Shown: positions 41,934 to 49,267 of the stretch, one piece after another | How positions within the stretch are numbered: the first letter of the stretch is position 1 | How the letters are laid out: every line of letters starts with the position of its first letter | Assembly (NCBI GenBank): GCA_020073005.1 | Contig: JAIQFX010000007.1 | Location: 1 to 51,711 of the forward strand | DNA: 51,711 nt | Source: Terriglobia bacterium | GTDB taxonomy: Bacteria > Acidobacteriota > Vicinamibacteria > Vicinamibacterales > CAVVIG01 | Direction: 5' to 3' | Notes under the pieces: generated by a model | Told to the model about the DNA's origin: nothing | Seen by the model: the letters and a program-made list of their open reading frames with translations, nothing else | Databases searched by the model: none | Translations under genes and position numbers: made by a program

Positions 41934-44657
41934 ATGCAGATCGTCACGCCCGCGCTGCCCTCGGAAGACGATTCCGCTTCGCGGGCGGTGCTGCGCGACG
42001 GGACGGTCGCGACGCTGCGGCTGGCCCAGACGGGCGACCGCGAGATCCTCCGGCGCTTCTTCCACGATCTGTCGCCCGAATCGCGGCGCCGCCGCTTCCA
42101 CGGATACGGCGAGCCGACCGACGCGCTGCTCGACCGGCTGAGCGACTCGAGCGACCTCTCGCGCGCCGCGACGCTGCTCGTCCTGCGCGTCCGCGACGGC
42201 GAGTCGCGGCCGATCGCCGTCGGCTCGTTCGTCGCCATCGACGCGGTCGCCGCCGAGGCGGCGTTCGCCGTCGACGATCAGTTCCAGGGCCGGGGCCTGG
42301 GCACCATCCTCCTCGAGCGGCTCGCCGCGATCGCGGCGGCGCATGGCTTCCGGCGCTTCGACGCGATGACGCTCGCGGACAACAGCGCGATGCTCGAGGT
42401 GTTCCACGACTCCGGCTTCGAGATCCGGTCGAAGTCGGACAGCGGCGCCATCAACGTCCAGCTCTCGCTGAGCCCGACGATCGCGACGGTCGCGGCCGCC
42501 GAGCGGCGCGAGGCGCTCGCGACGGCCGCGTCGCTGCGGCCGATGCTCGAGCCCACCGCGGTCGCCGTCGTCGGCGCGTCGCGCGATCCGGGCAGCATCG
42601 GCCACCGCATCCTGCGCGCGCTCACCGGCGCGGGCTTCGCCGGCCCGATCTACCCCATCAATCCGCAGGCGGCCGAAATCGACGGCCATGCCTGCTATCC
42701 GTCGGTCACCGCCGCGCCCCGCGGCGTGGATCTCGCCATCATCGCGGTGCCCAAGCAGGTTGTCCTGCGTGTGGTCGACGAGTGCGCCGCCGCCGGCGTG
42801 AAATCGCTCGTCGTCATCACGGCGGGATTCGCCGAAGCGGGCGACGACGGCCGGGCGCTCCAGCACCAGCTGACAGACAAGGTGCGCGGCTACGGCCTGC
42901 GCATGGTCGGACCGAACTGCATGGGCCTGTTGAACGCGACGGCCGAGGTCCGGCTGAACGCGTCGTTCTCGCCGATTGTTCCGCCGAGCGGACGCGTCGC
43001 GTTTTCGTCGCAGAGCGGCGCGCTCGGCCTGGCGATCCTCGCGCTCGCGTCGGAGCGCGGCGTCGGCTTGTCGACCTTCGTCAGCGTCGGCAACAAGGCG
43101 GACGTCTCGAGCAACGATCTGCTGCAGTACTGGGAAGCCGACCCGCACACGTCGGTCATCCTGCTGTATCTCGAATCGTTCGGGAATCCGCGGCGGTTCG
43201 CGCGGCTGGCGAGACGCATCGCGCGGAAGAAACCGATCGTCGCCGTCAAGGCGGGCCGCACGCGCGCCGGCTCGCGCGCGGCCGGGAGCCACACGGCGGC
43301 GCTCGCCGCGAGCGACACGGCCGTCGACGCGCTGTTCCACCAGTCCGGCGTGATCCGCGCCGACACGATCGACGAGATGTTCGATCTCGCGTCGTGCCTC
43401 GAGGCGCAGCCGCTTCCGTCCGGCCGCCGCATCGCGATCGTGACGAACGCGGGCGGACCGGGCATTCTTGCCGTCGACGCGTGCGAGGCGGCGGGCCTGC
43501 AGGTGACGCCGTTCTCCCCCGCCACGCGCCAGCGGCTCGCCGCGTTCCTGCCGGCCGAAGCCAGCGTCGGGAATCCCGTCGACATGGTCGCGTCCGCTGG
43601 GCCGAACGAGTACCGCCGCGCGGTGGAAGCCGTGCTCACCGCCGAGGAGACCGACGCGCTCATCGTGATCTACACGCCGGTCGACGCCACCCGGGCCGGC
43701 GACACGCTGCACGCGATCCGCGAGGGTGTCGCGGCGGGGCGTCACGCGGGCGCCACGGGCAAGCCGATCCTGATGTGCGTGATGGCCGACGGCAACCGGC
43801 CGCAGCCGCTGATCGTGGAAGGCGAGCGCATTCCTGCGTACGCGTTCCCCGAGAACGCGGCGCGCGCGCTCGCGAAGGTGGCGACGCACGCCGAGTGGCG
43901 CGCGAAGCCGGCGGGCCTCCTGTGGAGCTTCGAGAACATCCGCGCCGAGGACGCGCGCACGATCTGCCGCACCGCGCTCGACGCGCGCGGCGAAGGGTGG
44001 CTCTCCTCGGACGAGACGCACGCGCTCCTCGGCGCCTTCGGTCTGCCGCTGGCGGCGGGCACGATGGCGCACTCGGCGGACGAAGCGGCCGCGCTGGCGC
44101 TCGTGCTGGGATTTCCCGTCGCCGTGAAGCTGGCGGCGCGCGGCCTGCCGCACAAGACCGACGCCGGCGTCGTCCGGCTGAACGTGACGAGCGATCAGTC
44201 GGTCCGCCGCGCGTTCACCGACATCATGACCCGCGCCCGGAAGCTGGTGACGGAGGATCAGATCGACGGCGTGCTGATCCAGTCGATGATCACCGGCGGC
44301 GTCGAGACGATGATCGGCGCGACCGAGGATCCGCTGTTCGGCCCGCTCGTCGCGTTCGGCCTCGGCGGCATCCACGTCGAGATCCTGGGCGACGTGCGGT
44401 TCCGCATCGCCCCGCTGACCGATCGCGACGCCGACGAGCTGCTGCACGAGATTCGCGGCCTGCCGCTGCTGCAGGGCTACCGCGGGCATCCGCCCGCGGA
44501 TCTGGACGCGCTGCGCGAGCTGCTGCTCCGCGTGTCGCGGCTCGCCGTCGAGGTGCCGGAGATCGTCGAGCTCGATCTGAATCCGGTGATGGCGATGTCG
44601 CCCGGGCACGGGTGCAGGATCGTGGATGCGCGAGTAAAGGTGCGGGCGCATCCGTGA
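41934..44657 (+). CDS. GNAT acetyltransferase / ADP-forming acyl-CoA synthetase fusion
   Basis: A 907-residue fusion. N-terminal GNAT domain (about 20-170; AFAVDDQFQGRGLGTILLER is the acetyl-CoA loop), CoA-binding domain (VAVVGASRDPGSIGHRIL), succinyl-CoA-ligase-like domain with the phosphohistidine region AAGSHTAALAASD (H453), and a C-terminal ATP-grasp domain (FPVAVKLAARGLPHKTDAGV). ADP-forming acetyl-CoA synthetases make ATP from acetyl-CoA; joined to GNAT they resemble the Pat protein-lysine acetyltransferases, in which the synthetase part may only sense metabolites. Downstream of nifJ, ATP formation from pyruvate-derived acetyl-CoA is plausible. Confidence 0.92.
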   Translation: MQIVTPALPSEDDSASRAVLRDGTVATLRLAQTGDREILRRFFHDLSPESRRRRFHGYGEPTDALLDRLSDSSDLSRAATLLVLRVRDGESRPIAVGSFVAIDAVAAEAAFAVDDQFQGRGLGTILLERLAAIAAAHGFRRFDAMTLADNSAMLEVFHDSGFEIRSKSDSGAINVQLSLSPTIATVAAAERREALATAASLRPMLEPTAVAVVGASRDPGSIGHRILRALTGAGFAGPIYPINPQAAEIDGHACYPSVTAAPRGVDLAIIAVPKQVVLRVVDECAAAGVKSLVVITAGFAEAGDDGRALQHQLTDKVRGYGLRMVGPNCMGLLNATAEVRLNASFSPIVPPSGRVAFSSQSGALGLAILALASERGVGLSTFVSVGNKADVSSNDLLQYWEADPHTSVILLYLESFGNPRRFARLARRIARKKPIVAVKAGRTRAGSRAAGSHTAALAASDTAVDALFHQSGVIRADTIDEMFDLASCLEAQPLPSGRRIAIVTNAGGPGILAVDACEAAGLQVTPFSPATRQRLAAFLPAEASVGNPVDMVASAGPNEYRRAVEAVLTAEETDALIVIYTPVDATRAGDTLHAIREGVAAGRHAGATGKPILMCVMADGNRPQPLIVEGERIPAYAFPENAARALAKVATHAEWRAKPAGLLWSFENIRAEDARTICRTALDARGEGWLSSDETHALLGAFGLPLAAGTMAHSADEAAALALVLGFPVAVKLAARGLPHKTDAGVVRLNVTSDQSVRRAFTDIMTRARKLVTEDQIDGVLIQSMITGGVETMIGATEDPLFGPLVAFGLGGIHVEILGDVRFRIAPLTDRDADELLHEIRGLPLLQGYRGHPPADLDALRELLLRVSRLAVEVPEIVELDLNPVMAMSPGHGCRIVDARVKVRAHP

Positions 44658-44665
44658 CACTTCTT

Positions 44666-44693
44666 GATTCAGAATTCGGAATTCAGAATTAAG
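44666..44693. repeat. GAATTC-rich palindromic repeat between fusion and ZIP genes
   Basis: ATTCAGAATTCGGAATTCAG followed by AATTAAGA is AT-rich and self-complementary, in sharp contrast to its GC-rich surroundings. It occupies nearly the whole gap and ends just before the ZIP ATG at 44695, so it sets the ZIP start. Confidence 0.75.
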
Positions 44694-44694
44694 A

Positions 44695-45429
44695 ATGGCG
44701 GAAGTTTTCTGGGTCGCGCTCCTCACCGACCTGGCCACGGGGCTGGGCATCCTTCCCTTTGCCTTCTTCAAGCGTGCGCAGGAGCGCTGGTCCGGGCTCG
44801 CGACGGCAATCGCGAGCGGCATGATGCTCTCGGCGTCGGTGTTCGCGCTCGCCGACAAGGCGCTCAGGCGCGGCAACGCGGTGGAAGTCAGCGCCGGGAT
44901 GCTCGCCGGCGCGGCCTTCTTCGCGTGGAGCGCGCGGCTCGTCGCGACGCGCCGCTGGCGCCTCCAGGGCTGGAGCGAGGACACGTCCCGCCAGTCGATC
45001 GTGGTGATCGGGACGATGTTCGTGCACAGCATTCCCGAGGGCGTGGCGATTGGCGTCGGCTACGCGACGGGCGAGATGCGGTTCGGCCTGCTGCTGGCGA
45101 CGGCCATCGCGGTGCACAATATTCCGGAGGGCACGGCCGTGGCGCTGCCGCTGCGCAAGCACGGCGCGTCGCTGTGGTCGTGCTTCTGGTACGCGGTGCT
45201 GACGAGCGTGCCGCAGCCGATCGTCGCCGTGCCTGCGTTCATGCTGATCTCGGTCGCGCAGGTGCTGCTGCCGGCGAGCCTCGGCTTCGCCGGCGGCGCG
45301 ATGATCTTCCTGGTCGTCGCGGAGCTGCTGCCCGAAGCGCTCGAGCGGTGCTCGAGGCTCGAGACCGCGTGGGGCGTGACGGTGGGTCTCGTCGCGATGT
45401 TGGGATTTACGGCGGCGTTGGGACTATAA
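44695..45429 (+). CDS. ZIP family metal transporter
   Basis: A 244-residue membrane protein with eight hydrophobic segments and the two metal-binding motifs of ZIP proteins, FVHSIPEGVAIGVG and AVHNIPEGTAVALP. It imports Zn, Fe or Mn by family; the bacterial ZupT-like group is broad. The ATG abuts a GAATTC-type repeat and has a purine-rich stretch (AATTAAGA) rather than a clear ribosome site. A small helical gene follows after three bases. Confidence 0.9.
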   Translation: MAEVFWVALLTDLATGLGILPFAFFKRAQERWSGLATAIASGMMLSASVFALADKALRRGNAVEVSAGMLAGAAFFAWSARLVATRRWRLQGWSEDTSRQSIVVIGTMFVHSIPEGVAIGVGYATGEMRFGLLLATAIAVHNIPEGTAVALPLRKHGASLWSCFWYAVLTSVPQPIVAVPAFMLISVAQVLLPASLGFAGGAMIFLVVAELLPEALERCSRLETAWGVTVGLVAMLGFTAALGL

Positions 45430-45432
45430 GAG

Positions 45433-45768
45433 ATGATCGTCATGAACATTCCCGATCTCGTCGATCAACTCGTCGAACACAGCAACGGCGTCGCGGCGGC
45501 GTCGCGCGGGAAGGCGTTCGAGACGAGCGTGAGCAAGTTCACCGAGACGCTCGCGACCGTGCCCGACTATCCGCACGCCGAGATGTCACAGGCGAGCTTC
45601 GACCTGATCAACGGTCTCGCCGAGCAGGTCATCGCCCACGTCGAGCGCCGCATCGAGGAATCAAGAGACGACGAGTCGCTGAAGGAACAGATGGCGGAAT
45701 CGGTGTACGCGATCCGCCGCGTGCTCGAAGAACTGTTCCGGTGGCGGCGGCACTTCGGACGAACGTAG
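45433..45768 (+). CDS. Hypothetical small helical protein
   Basis: A 111-residue, mostly helical soluble protein: IPDLVDQLVEHSNGVAAASR, ASFDLINGLAEQVIAHVERR, SLKEQMAESVYAIRRVLEEL. No signal peptide or known motif. It starts three bases after the ZIP stop (ATG 45433; a second ATG at 45442). It ends before convergent genes of the hydrogenase maturation operon; the 70-base junction shows nothing recognisable. Confidence 0.65.
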   Translation: MIVMNIPDLVDQLVEHSNGVAAASRGKAFETSVSKFTETLATVPDYPHAEMSQASFDLINGLAEQVIAHVERRIEESRDDESLKEQMAESVYAIRRVLEELFRWRRHFGRT

Positions 45769-45839
45769 AAGTCCCGCCAGGCCGCGCAATCGGCTCACGA
45801 CCCGACGCTCGATCGCTCGCTGCGTTCGGAGCCAGGTCT

Positions 45840-46532
45840 TCAGATTCCAAGACTGACGACGACGATCCCGATAAGCGCGACGACACCGCCGGCGATCGCG
45901 TCGCCCCATCGATCCACCCACGCGCCGTGCACGGCTCCGGCCGCCGCGCGCGCCGGCAGGACGAGCGCGACCATCGTCCCGATCGTCGCGACCTCGTAGG
46001 CGAGCACCACGGCGACAATGCCCGGCCATCCGAGCGGCGCCGCGGCGAACAGCAGCGGAATCACCGCGACGCACGGGTCGGCGGAGAACAGGAGAAACAA
46101 CGTCCACGCGGTCAGAGGGCGATGGAGATCGTCGTGGCTGGTGGCTGGTGACTGGTGGTCGATGAGATGCCCATGCGCGTGTCCATGGGCATGCGCATGA
46201 TCATGCGCACGTGCGCGGAAGCTTCTGTGTAATCCCCACGTACCGTATGCGAGGCCGAAACCGATGAGCAGCAGGCCCGACACGCTCTCCATCCGCTGAC
46301 CGAACGTCTGCAGCAGCTCGAGTCCGAACAGCAGCCCGAGCAGGCCGAGCGCGACCGACGCCGTGACGTGGCCGAGCCCGCACGCGGCCGTGATGAGCGC
46401 CGTGCGCCGCGGCGACCAGCGCTCCGATCGCGCCAGCGCCGCGAACGGCACCCAGTGATCCGGCGCGAGCGTGTGGATCGACCCGAGGCTCACGGCCGCC
46501 GCGACGAGCGCCAGCGTCAGCGTCCGATCCAT
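45840..46532 (-). CDS. NicO-type nickel/cobalt transporter
   Basis: A 230-residue membrane protein of the NicO/UreH/RcnA-like class: early SIHTLAPDHWVPFAALARS (HxxxxDH metal motif), six helices, and a cytoplasmic His-rich loop (HDHAHAHGHAHGH). It probably supplies nickel for the hydrogenase assembled by the adjacent hyp genes, starting one base after the hypB stop. Part of the loop after the His tract (DHQSPATSHDD) is encoded by a GGTGGCTGGTGACTGG repeat in frame. Confidence 0.88.
   Translation of the reverse strand: MDRTLTLALVAAAVSLGSIHTLAPDHWVPFAALARSERWSPRRTALITAACGLGHVTASVALGLLGLLFGLELLQTFGQRMESVSGLLLIGFGLAYGTWGLHRSFRARAHDHAHAHGHAHGHLIDHQSPATSHDDLHRPLTAWTLFLLFSADPCVAVIPLLFAAAPLGWPGIVAVVLAYEVATIGTMVALVLPARAAAGAVHGAWVDRWGDAIAGGVVALIGIVVVSLGI
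46138..46158. repeat. GGTGGCTGGTGACTGG repeat in frame in the Ni transporter
   Basis: GGTGGCTGGTGACTGG here is the same unit that gives the glcF stop at 13454-13469. On the minus strand it reads HQSPATS in the cytoplasmic loop. Confidence 0.75.
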
Positions 46533-46533
46533 C

Positions 46534-47250
46534 TCACACTCCCGCGCCCGTGGCGCACAGCGTTCTCGGCCGCTGCTCGTGCATGCGCAGCCAGCCGATC
46601 CAATCCGCGATGCCCACTCCGGACTTCGCCGACACCTTCAGCACCGCCGGCCGCGGCATCACGGCGTGCAGGTTCGCCTCGATCACGTCGAGACGCACCT
46701 CCGGCAGCGCCGGCAGCAGATCGATCTTCGTGATCAGCACGAGGTCCGCCTTGTGGAACATCGTCGGATACTTCAGCGGCTTGTCCTCGCCTTCCGTCAC
46801 CGACAGCGCGACGACGTTCGCGTCCTGGCCGAGGTCGTAGATGGCGGGACAGACGAGGTTGCCGACGTTCTCGATGAACAGATAGTCGAGCGTCCGCCAC
46901 GGCAGATGATGCAGGCCGCGGTGGACCATCTCGGCGTCGAGATGGCACGCGGTGCCGGTCGTGATGGACTCGGCCAGCATGCCGGCCGCGCGGATGCGCG
47001 CGGCGTCGTTGTCGGTCGCGAGATCGCCGGCGAGCACGCCGAGCTTCGCGCCGCCCAGGGCGCGCGCCGTCGCTTCGAGCACGGCCGTCTTGCCGGCGCC
47101 AGGCGAACCCATCAGGTTGATCGCGACGACGTTGTGATCGCGGAAGTGCTCGCGGTTGTGCCGCGCCGTGCGATCGTTGCCGGCGAGAATTCGCTCATGA
47201 ACGGCGAACGGGATCACGGTCGGATCGCCGCAGCCGCAGGATTCACACAT
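46534..47250 (-). CDS. hypB: Hydrogenase nickel incorporation GTPase HypB
   Basis: A 238-residue GTPase that delivers nickel to the [NiFe]-hydrogenase large subunit. N-terminal high-affinity metal motif C2-C5-C7 (MCESCGCGD), Walker A GSPGAGKT (48-55), the G-domain metal site A-C102-H103, and FIENVGNLVCPA (E127, C134). There is no His-rich storage tract. The ATG at 47250 shares a base with the hypA stop (TGATG). HypB normally docks to HypA, which here is missing its zinc domain. Confidence 0.96.
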   Translation of the reverse strand: MCESCGCGDPTVIPFAVHERILAGNDRTARHNREHFRDHNVVAINLMGSPGAGKTAVLEATARALGGAKLGVLAGDLATDNDAARIRAAGMLAESITTGTACHLDAEMVHRGLHHLPWRTLDYLFIENVGNLVCPAIYDLGQDANVVALSVTEGEDKPLKYPTMFHKADLVLITKIDLLPALPEVRLDVIEANLHAVMPRPAVLKVSAKSGVGIADWIGWLRMHEQRPRTLCATGAGV

Positions 47251-47498
47251 CACGGCACCTCCAGCTCGACTTGCTCGAGGGTGAGCTCGTCGCTCGACGC
47301 CGGCTCGATCTCGAGCGGCGCGTCCTCGCAGATGGTCTTGATACGGAACACGTCGTACGCCGTCCGGAACAGCTCGGGCTCGACGCCGGCCCTCGCGCCA
47401 ATCTTCACGCGCACGCGCCGGACGGCAATCGCGCCCCGCGCGTGAGCGACGCGCCGTATCTGGTCGAACATCGCCTGCACCAGGCTGTACTCGTGCAT
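47250..47498 (-). CDS. hypA: Hydrogenase nickel incorporation protein HypA, lacking its zinc-binding domain
   Basis: An 82-residue HypA. The nickel-binding start MHE (residues 1-3) and the fold EYSLVQAMFDQIRRVAHARG to AYDVFRIKTICEDAPLEIE are normal, and the C-terminal strand DELTLEQVELEVP is normal too. Between them, after IEPASS, about 35 residues are absent. In other HypA proteins this stretch holds two CxxC pairs that bind structural zinc. The join is in frame. Nickel binding could persist, but zinc-dependent shape and HypB docking should change. Starts beyond 47498 are repeat sequence. Confidence 0.88.
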   Translation of the reverse strand: MHEYSLVQAMFDQIRRVAHARGAIAVRRVRVKIGARAGVEPELFRTAYDVFRIKTICEDAPLEIEPASSDELTLEQVELEVP

Positions 47499-47502
47499 GC
47501 CG

Positions 47503-48417
47503 CTACCTATTGACCACGGAGGACACGGGGGACACGGAGGAAGAAACTTGTTTTGATTGCTTCCCCTCCGTGTCCTCCGTGTCCTCGGTGGTTCCATTTC
47601 CGAACTGCGCAGGCCGTTTCTGGAAGAACGCCTCGAGTCCTTCAGCGAATTCAGGTCCATCAGCGACGCGCGCCAATTCGTCCAGCTCCTGATCGAGATG
47701 CGCGTCCAGCCGATCGACGCCGGCCGCCTGATTCAGCAGCTCCTTCGCAATCGCGAACGCGCGCTTGGGTCCGGCCGCGAGGCGGTGCGCCATCTCGAGC
47801 GTCCGCCGATCGAAATCCTCCACCTCGAACACGGCCGTGATGAGCCCGTAGTCCAGCGCCTGCTCGGCGGACAGCCGCGGGTTCAGCAGCATGAGCTCCA
47901 TCGACCGGCGCAAGCCGATCAACTTCGGCAGCAGGAACGTCGAGCTCTCCGCGCCGGTGAGGCCCGTCTTCGAGTACGCCCACTCGAACGTCGCCCGCGT
48001 CGACGCGACGACGAGGTCGCACGACATCGCGATGCCGAAGCCGCCGGCCGCGGCGATGCCGTCCACGGCCGCGATGAACGGCTTGGGCGCGCGCCGGATT
48101 TCGGAAATCGTGCTGTGGATGTACTCGAGGATCTGCTTGAACGTCTCGCCGTAGCCCGCATGAGGCGCGTCGGGCGCCAGGTACCCGAGATCGCCCGCGT
48201 CGCCGCCGTCGCGAATGAACTTCAGATCGGCGCCGCTGCAGAACATGCCCGGCAGCCCGCGCAGCACGACGACGCGGACGTCGTCTTCGCGCGCGTACTG
48301 GAGGCCGGCGCGGCGGAAGTCCTGCGCGGTGCGCACGTCGAGCGAGTTGAAGCGCGCGGGCCGGTCGATGGTGATGAGCCCGATGCCGTCGACGCGTTCC
48401 ATCCGGATATGTGTCAT
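47503..48417 (-). CDS. Enoyl-CoA hydratase/isomerase family protein in hyp operon
   Basis: A 304-residue crotonase-fold protein. CoA/oxyanion segments MFCSGADLKF (59-67) and AAVDGIAAAGGFGIAM (116-131) are present. By eye alignment to rat enoyl-CoA hydratase, both catalytic glutamates are replaced (E144 by G128, E164 by Y148), and a new Glu appears in TGAESST (156). Placed between hypA and a formyltransferase gene, it may be the CoA-handling half of a HypX-like pathway making the CO ligand. The last 30 residues (TTEDTEDTEG onward) are encoded by a palindromic repeat. Ordinary beta-oxidation is the alternative. Confidence 0.8.
   Translation of the reverse strand: MTHIRMERVDGIGLITIDRPARFNSLDVRTAQDFRRAGLQYAREDDVRVVVLRGLPGMFCSGADLKFIRDGGDAGDLGYLAPDAPHAGYGETFKQILEYIHSTISEIRRAPKPFIAAVDGIAAAGGFGIAMSCDLVVASTRATFEWAYSKTGLTGAESSTFLLPKLIGLRRSMELMLLNPRLSAEQALDYGLITAVFEVEDFDRRTLEMAHRLAAGPKRAFAIAKELLNQAAGVDRLDAHLDQELDELARVADGPEFAEGLEAFFQKRPAQFGNGTTEDTEDTEGKQSKQVSSSVSPVSSVVNR
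47513..47592. repeat. CACGGAGGACACGGAGG palindromic element
   Basis: Arms 47513-47540 (ACCACGGAGGACACGGGGGA onward) and 47565-47592 (CCTCCGTGTCCTCCGTGTCC onward) are nearly perfect 28-base complements with a 24-base spacer. It encodes the C-terminal tail of the hydratase-like protein and ends just before hypA. A partial copy is at 9309-9335. Confidence 0.88.
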
Positions 48418-48421
48418 CGCG

Positions 48422-49267
48422 CTACATCTCCGCCACTGACGTGGCTCTCCCCACCTGCCCGACCCGCCCCACCCGCCCCACCGGACCTACTTCAGGCGCG
48501 AGCAGGAAGCCCTGGCGGTCGAGCAGCCACGGCGTGCTGTCGCGTGGATCCACGTCGGCGAGCTCGTCGAGATCGACCGCGCCGGTCGCGACCAGCTTCA
48601 GCGCGGCGGACAGCAGCGGTCCCGACGCGGTGTGCATCATCCACTGCTGATGCGCGAACGCGTACGCCTTGAACACGTCGCCGGCGTTCATCGACTGCAG
48701 CTCGGCGACGAGCGGCGACACGGGAAACGCCCACGACCGCACGATCGGCGTGCCGTCATCGGGCAGCGCGTCGACGAGGTGCACGGTCGCGCGCGTCTCG
48801 GCGCATCCCGCGGCGAGCGCATCGCGCACGGCGCGGACGCCGGGGAATCGCGGTCCTCCCGTGCCGGCGCGCAGCGACAGATCGCTGTAGTGCAGGTTGA
48901 GGATCCGGTTCTTGCACGCGTCGAGCAGCGGCGCGGTGATGAGATACAGATAGCCGTCCAGCAGGATCACATCGGGCAGGTACGGCGTGAGGAGGTGCCG
49001 CGTCTCGGCGTCGTACGCGCGCCGTGTCTCGAAATCGCGGTAGAGGGACGCGCCGCGCGAGTCGTAGAACTCGCGGATCGGATGCGTCAGCGTGGGAATG
49101 CCGCGACCGACGTCTTCCCCGAACGCCGTCTCCGTCGTCAGGACGCAGACGATCTCGAACGACGTGCCGCGATCCGGGCAGCGCGTGAGCAGGTGGACCA
49201 GCCCCGGCGCGCGATGCGAGCAGAGGACGGCGACCCGGATCGGAAGGCGGCAGTCGTTGATCAGCAT
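48422..49267 (-). CDS. Formyltransferase-like protein in hyp operon
   Basis: A 281-residue protein of the PurN/formyl-transferase fold. The catalytic trio is visible: N124 and H126 in RILNLHYSDLS and D166 in ATVHLVDALPDDG, with PRFPGVRAVRDALAAG between. It should use 10-formyl-tetrahydrofolate. In the middle of a hyp operon and beside a crotonase-fold gene, it is a candidate for the formyl-transfer step of CO-ligand synthesis, as in HypX, where both domains are on one chain. The ATG overlaps the hypE stop. Residues after about 261 (PVGRVGRVGQVGR) come from a G-rich repeat. Confidence 0.8.
   Translation of the reverse strand: MLINDCRLPIRVAVLCSHRAPGLVHLLTRCPDRGTSFEIVCVLTTETAFGEDVGRGIPTLTHPIREFYDSRGASLYRDFETRRAYDAETRHLLTPYLPDVILLDGYLYLITAPLLDACKNRILNLHYSDLSLRAGTGGPRFPGVRAVRDALAAGCAETRATVHLVDALPDDGTPIVRSWAFPVSPLVAELQSMNAGDVFKAYAFAHQQWMMHTASGPLLSAALKLVATGAVDLDELADVDPRDSTPWLLDRQGFLLAPEVGPVGRVGRVGQVGRATSVAEM
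48449..48483 (-). repeat. G-rich tandem repeat, possible G-quadruplex, coding the formyltransferase tail
   Basis: The coding strand has repeated GTGGGGCGG units, with at least four G-runs of three or more within 35 bases. It gives the PVGRVGRVGQVG tail and might fold as a quadruplex in the transcript just before the hydratase start. Confidence 0.65.

Noticed and set aside
37928-42238. A 1436-codon open frame on the minus strand across nifJ and its neighbours
   Set aside because: It is the antisense of well-supported genes; long antisense frames are expected at this GC content. The peptide is Arg/Asp-rich without domains.
41739-45032. A 1097-codon minus-strand frame over the GNAT/acyl-CoA synthetase fusion
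   Set aside because: Antisense shadow of a clear gene, low-complexity composition and no start context.
48422-49267. PurN, the purine-synthesis formyltransferase
   Set aside because: The catalytic residues fit, but its place between hypE and a crotonase-fold gene with overlapping reading frames points to hydrogenase maturation.
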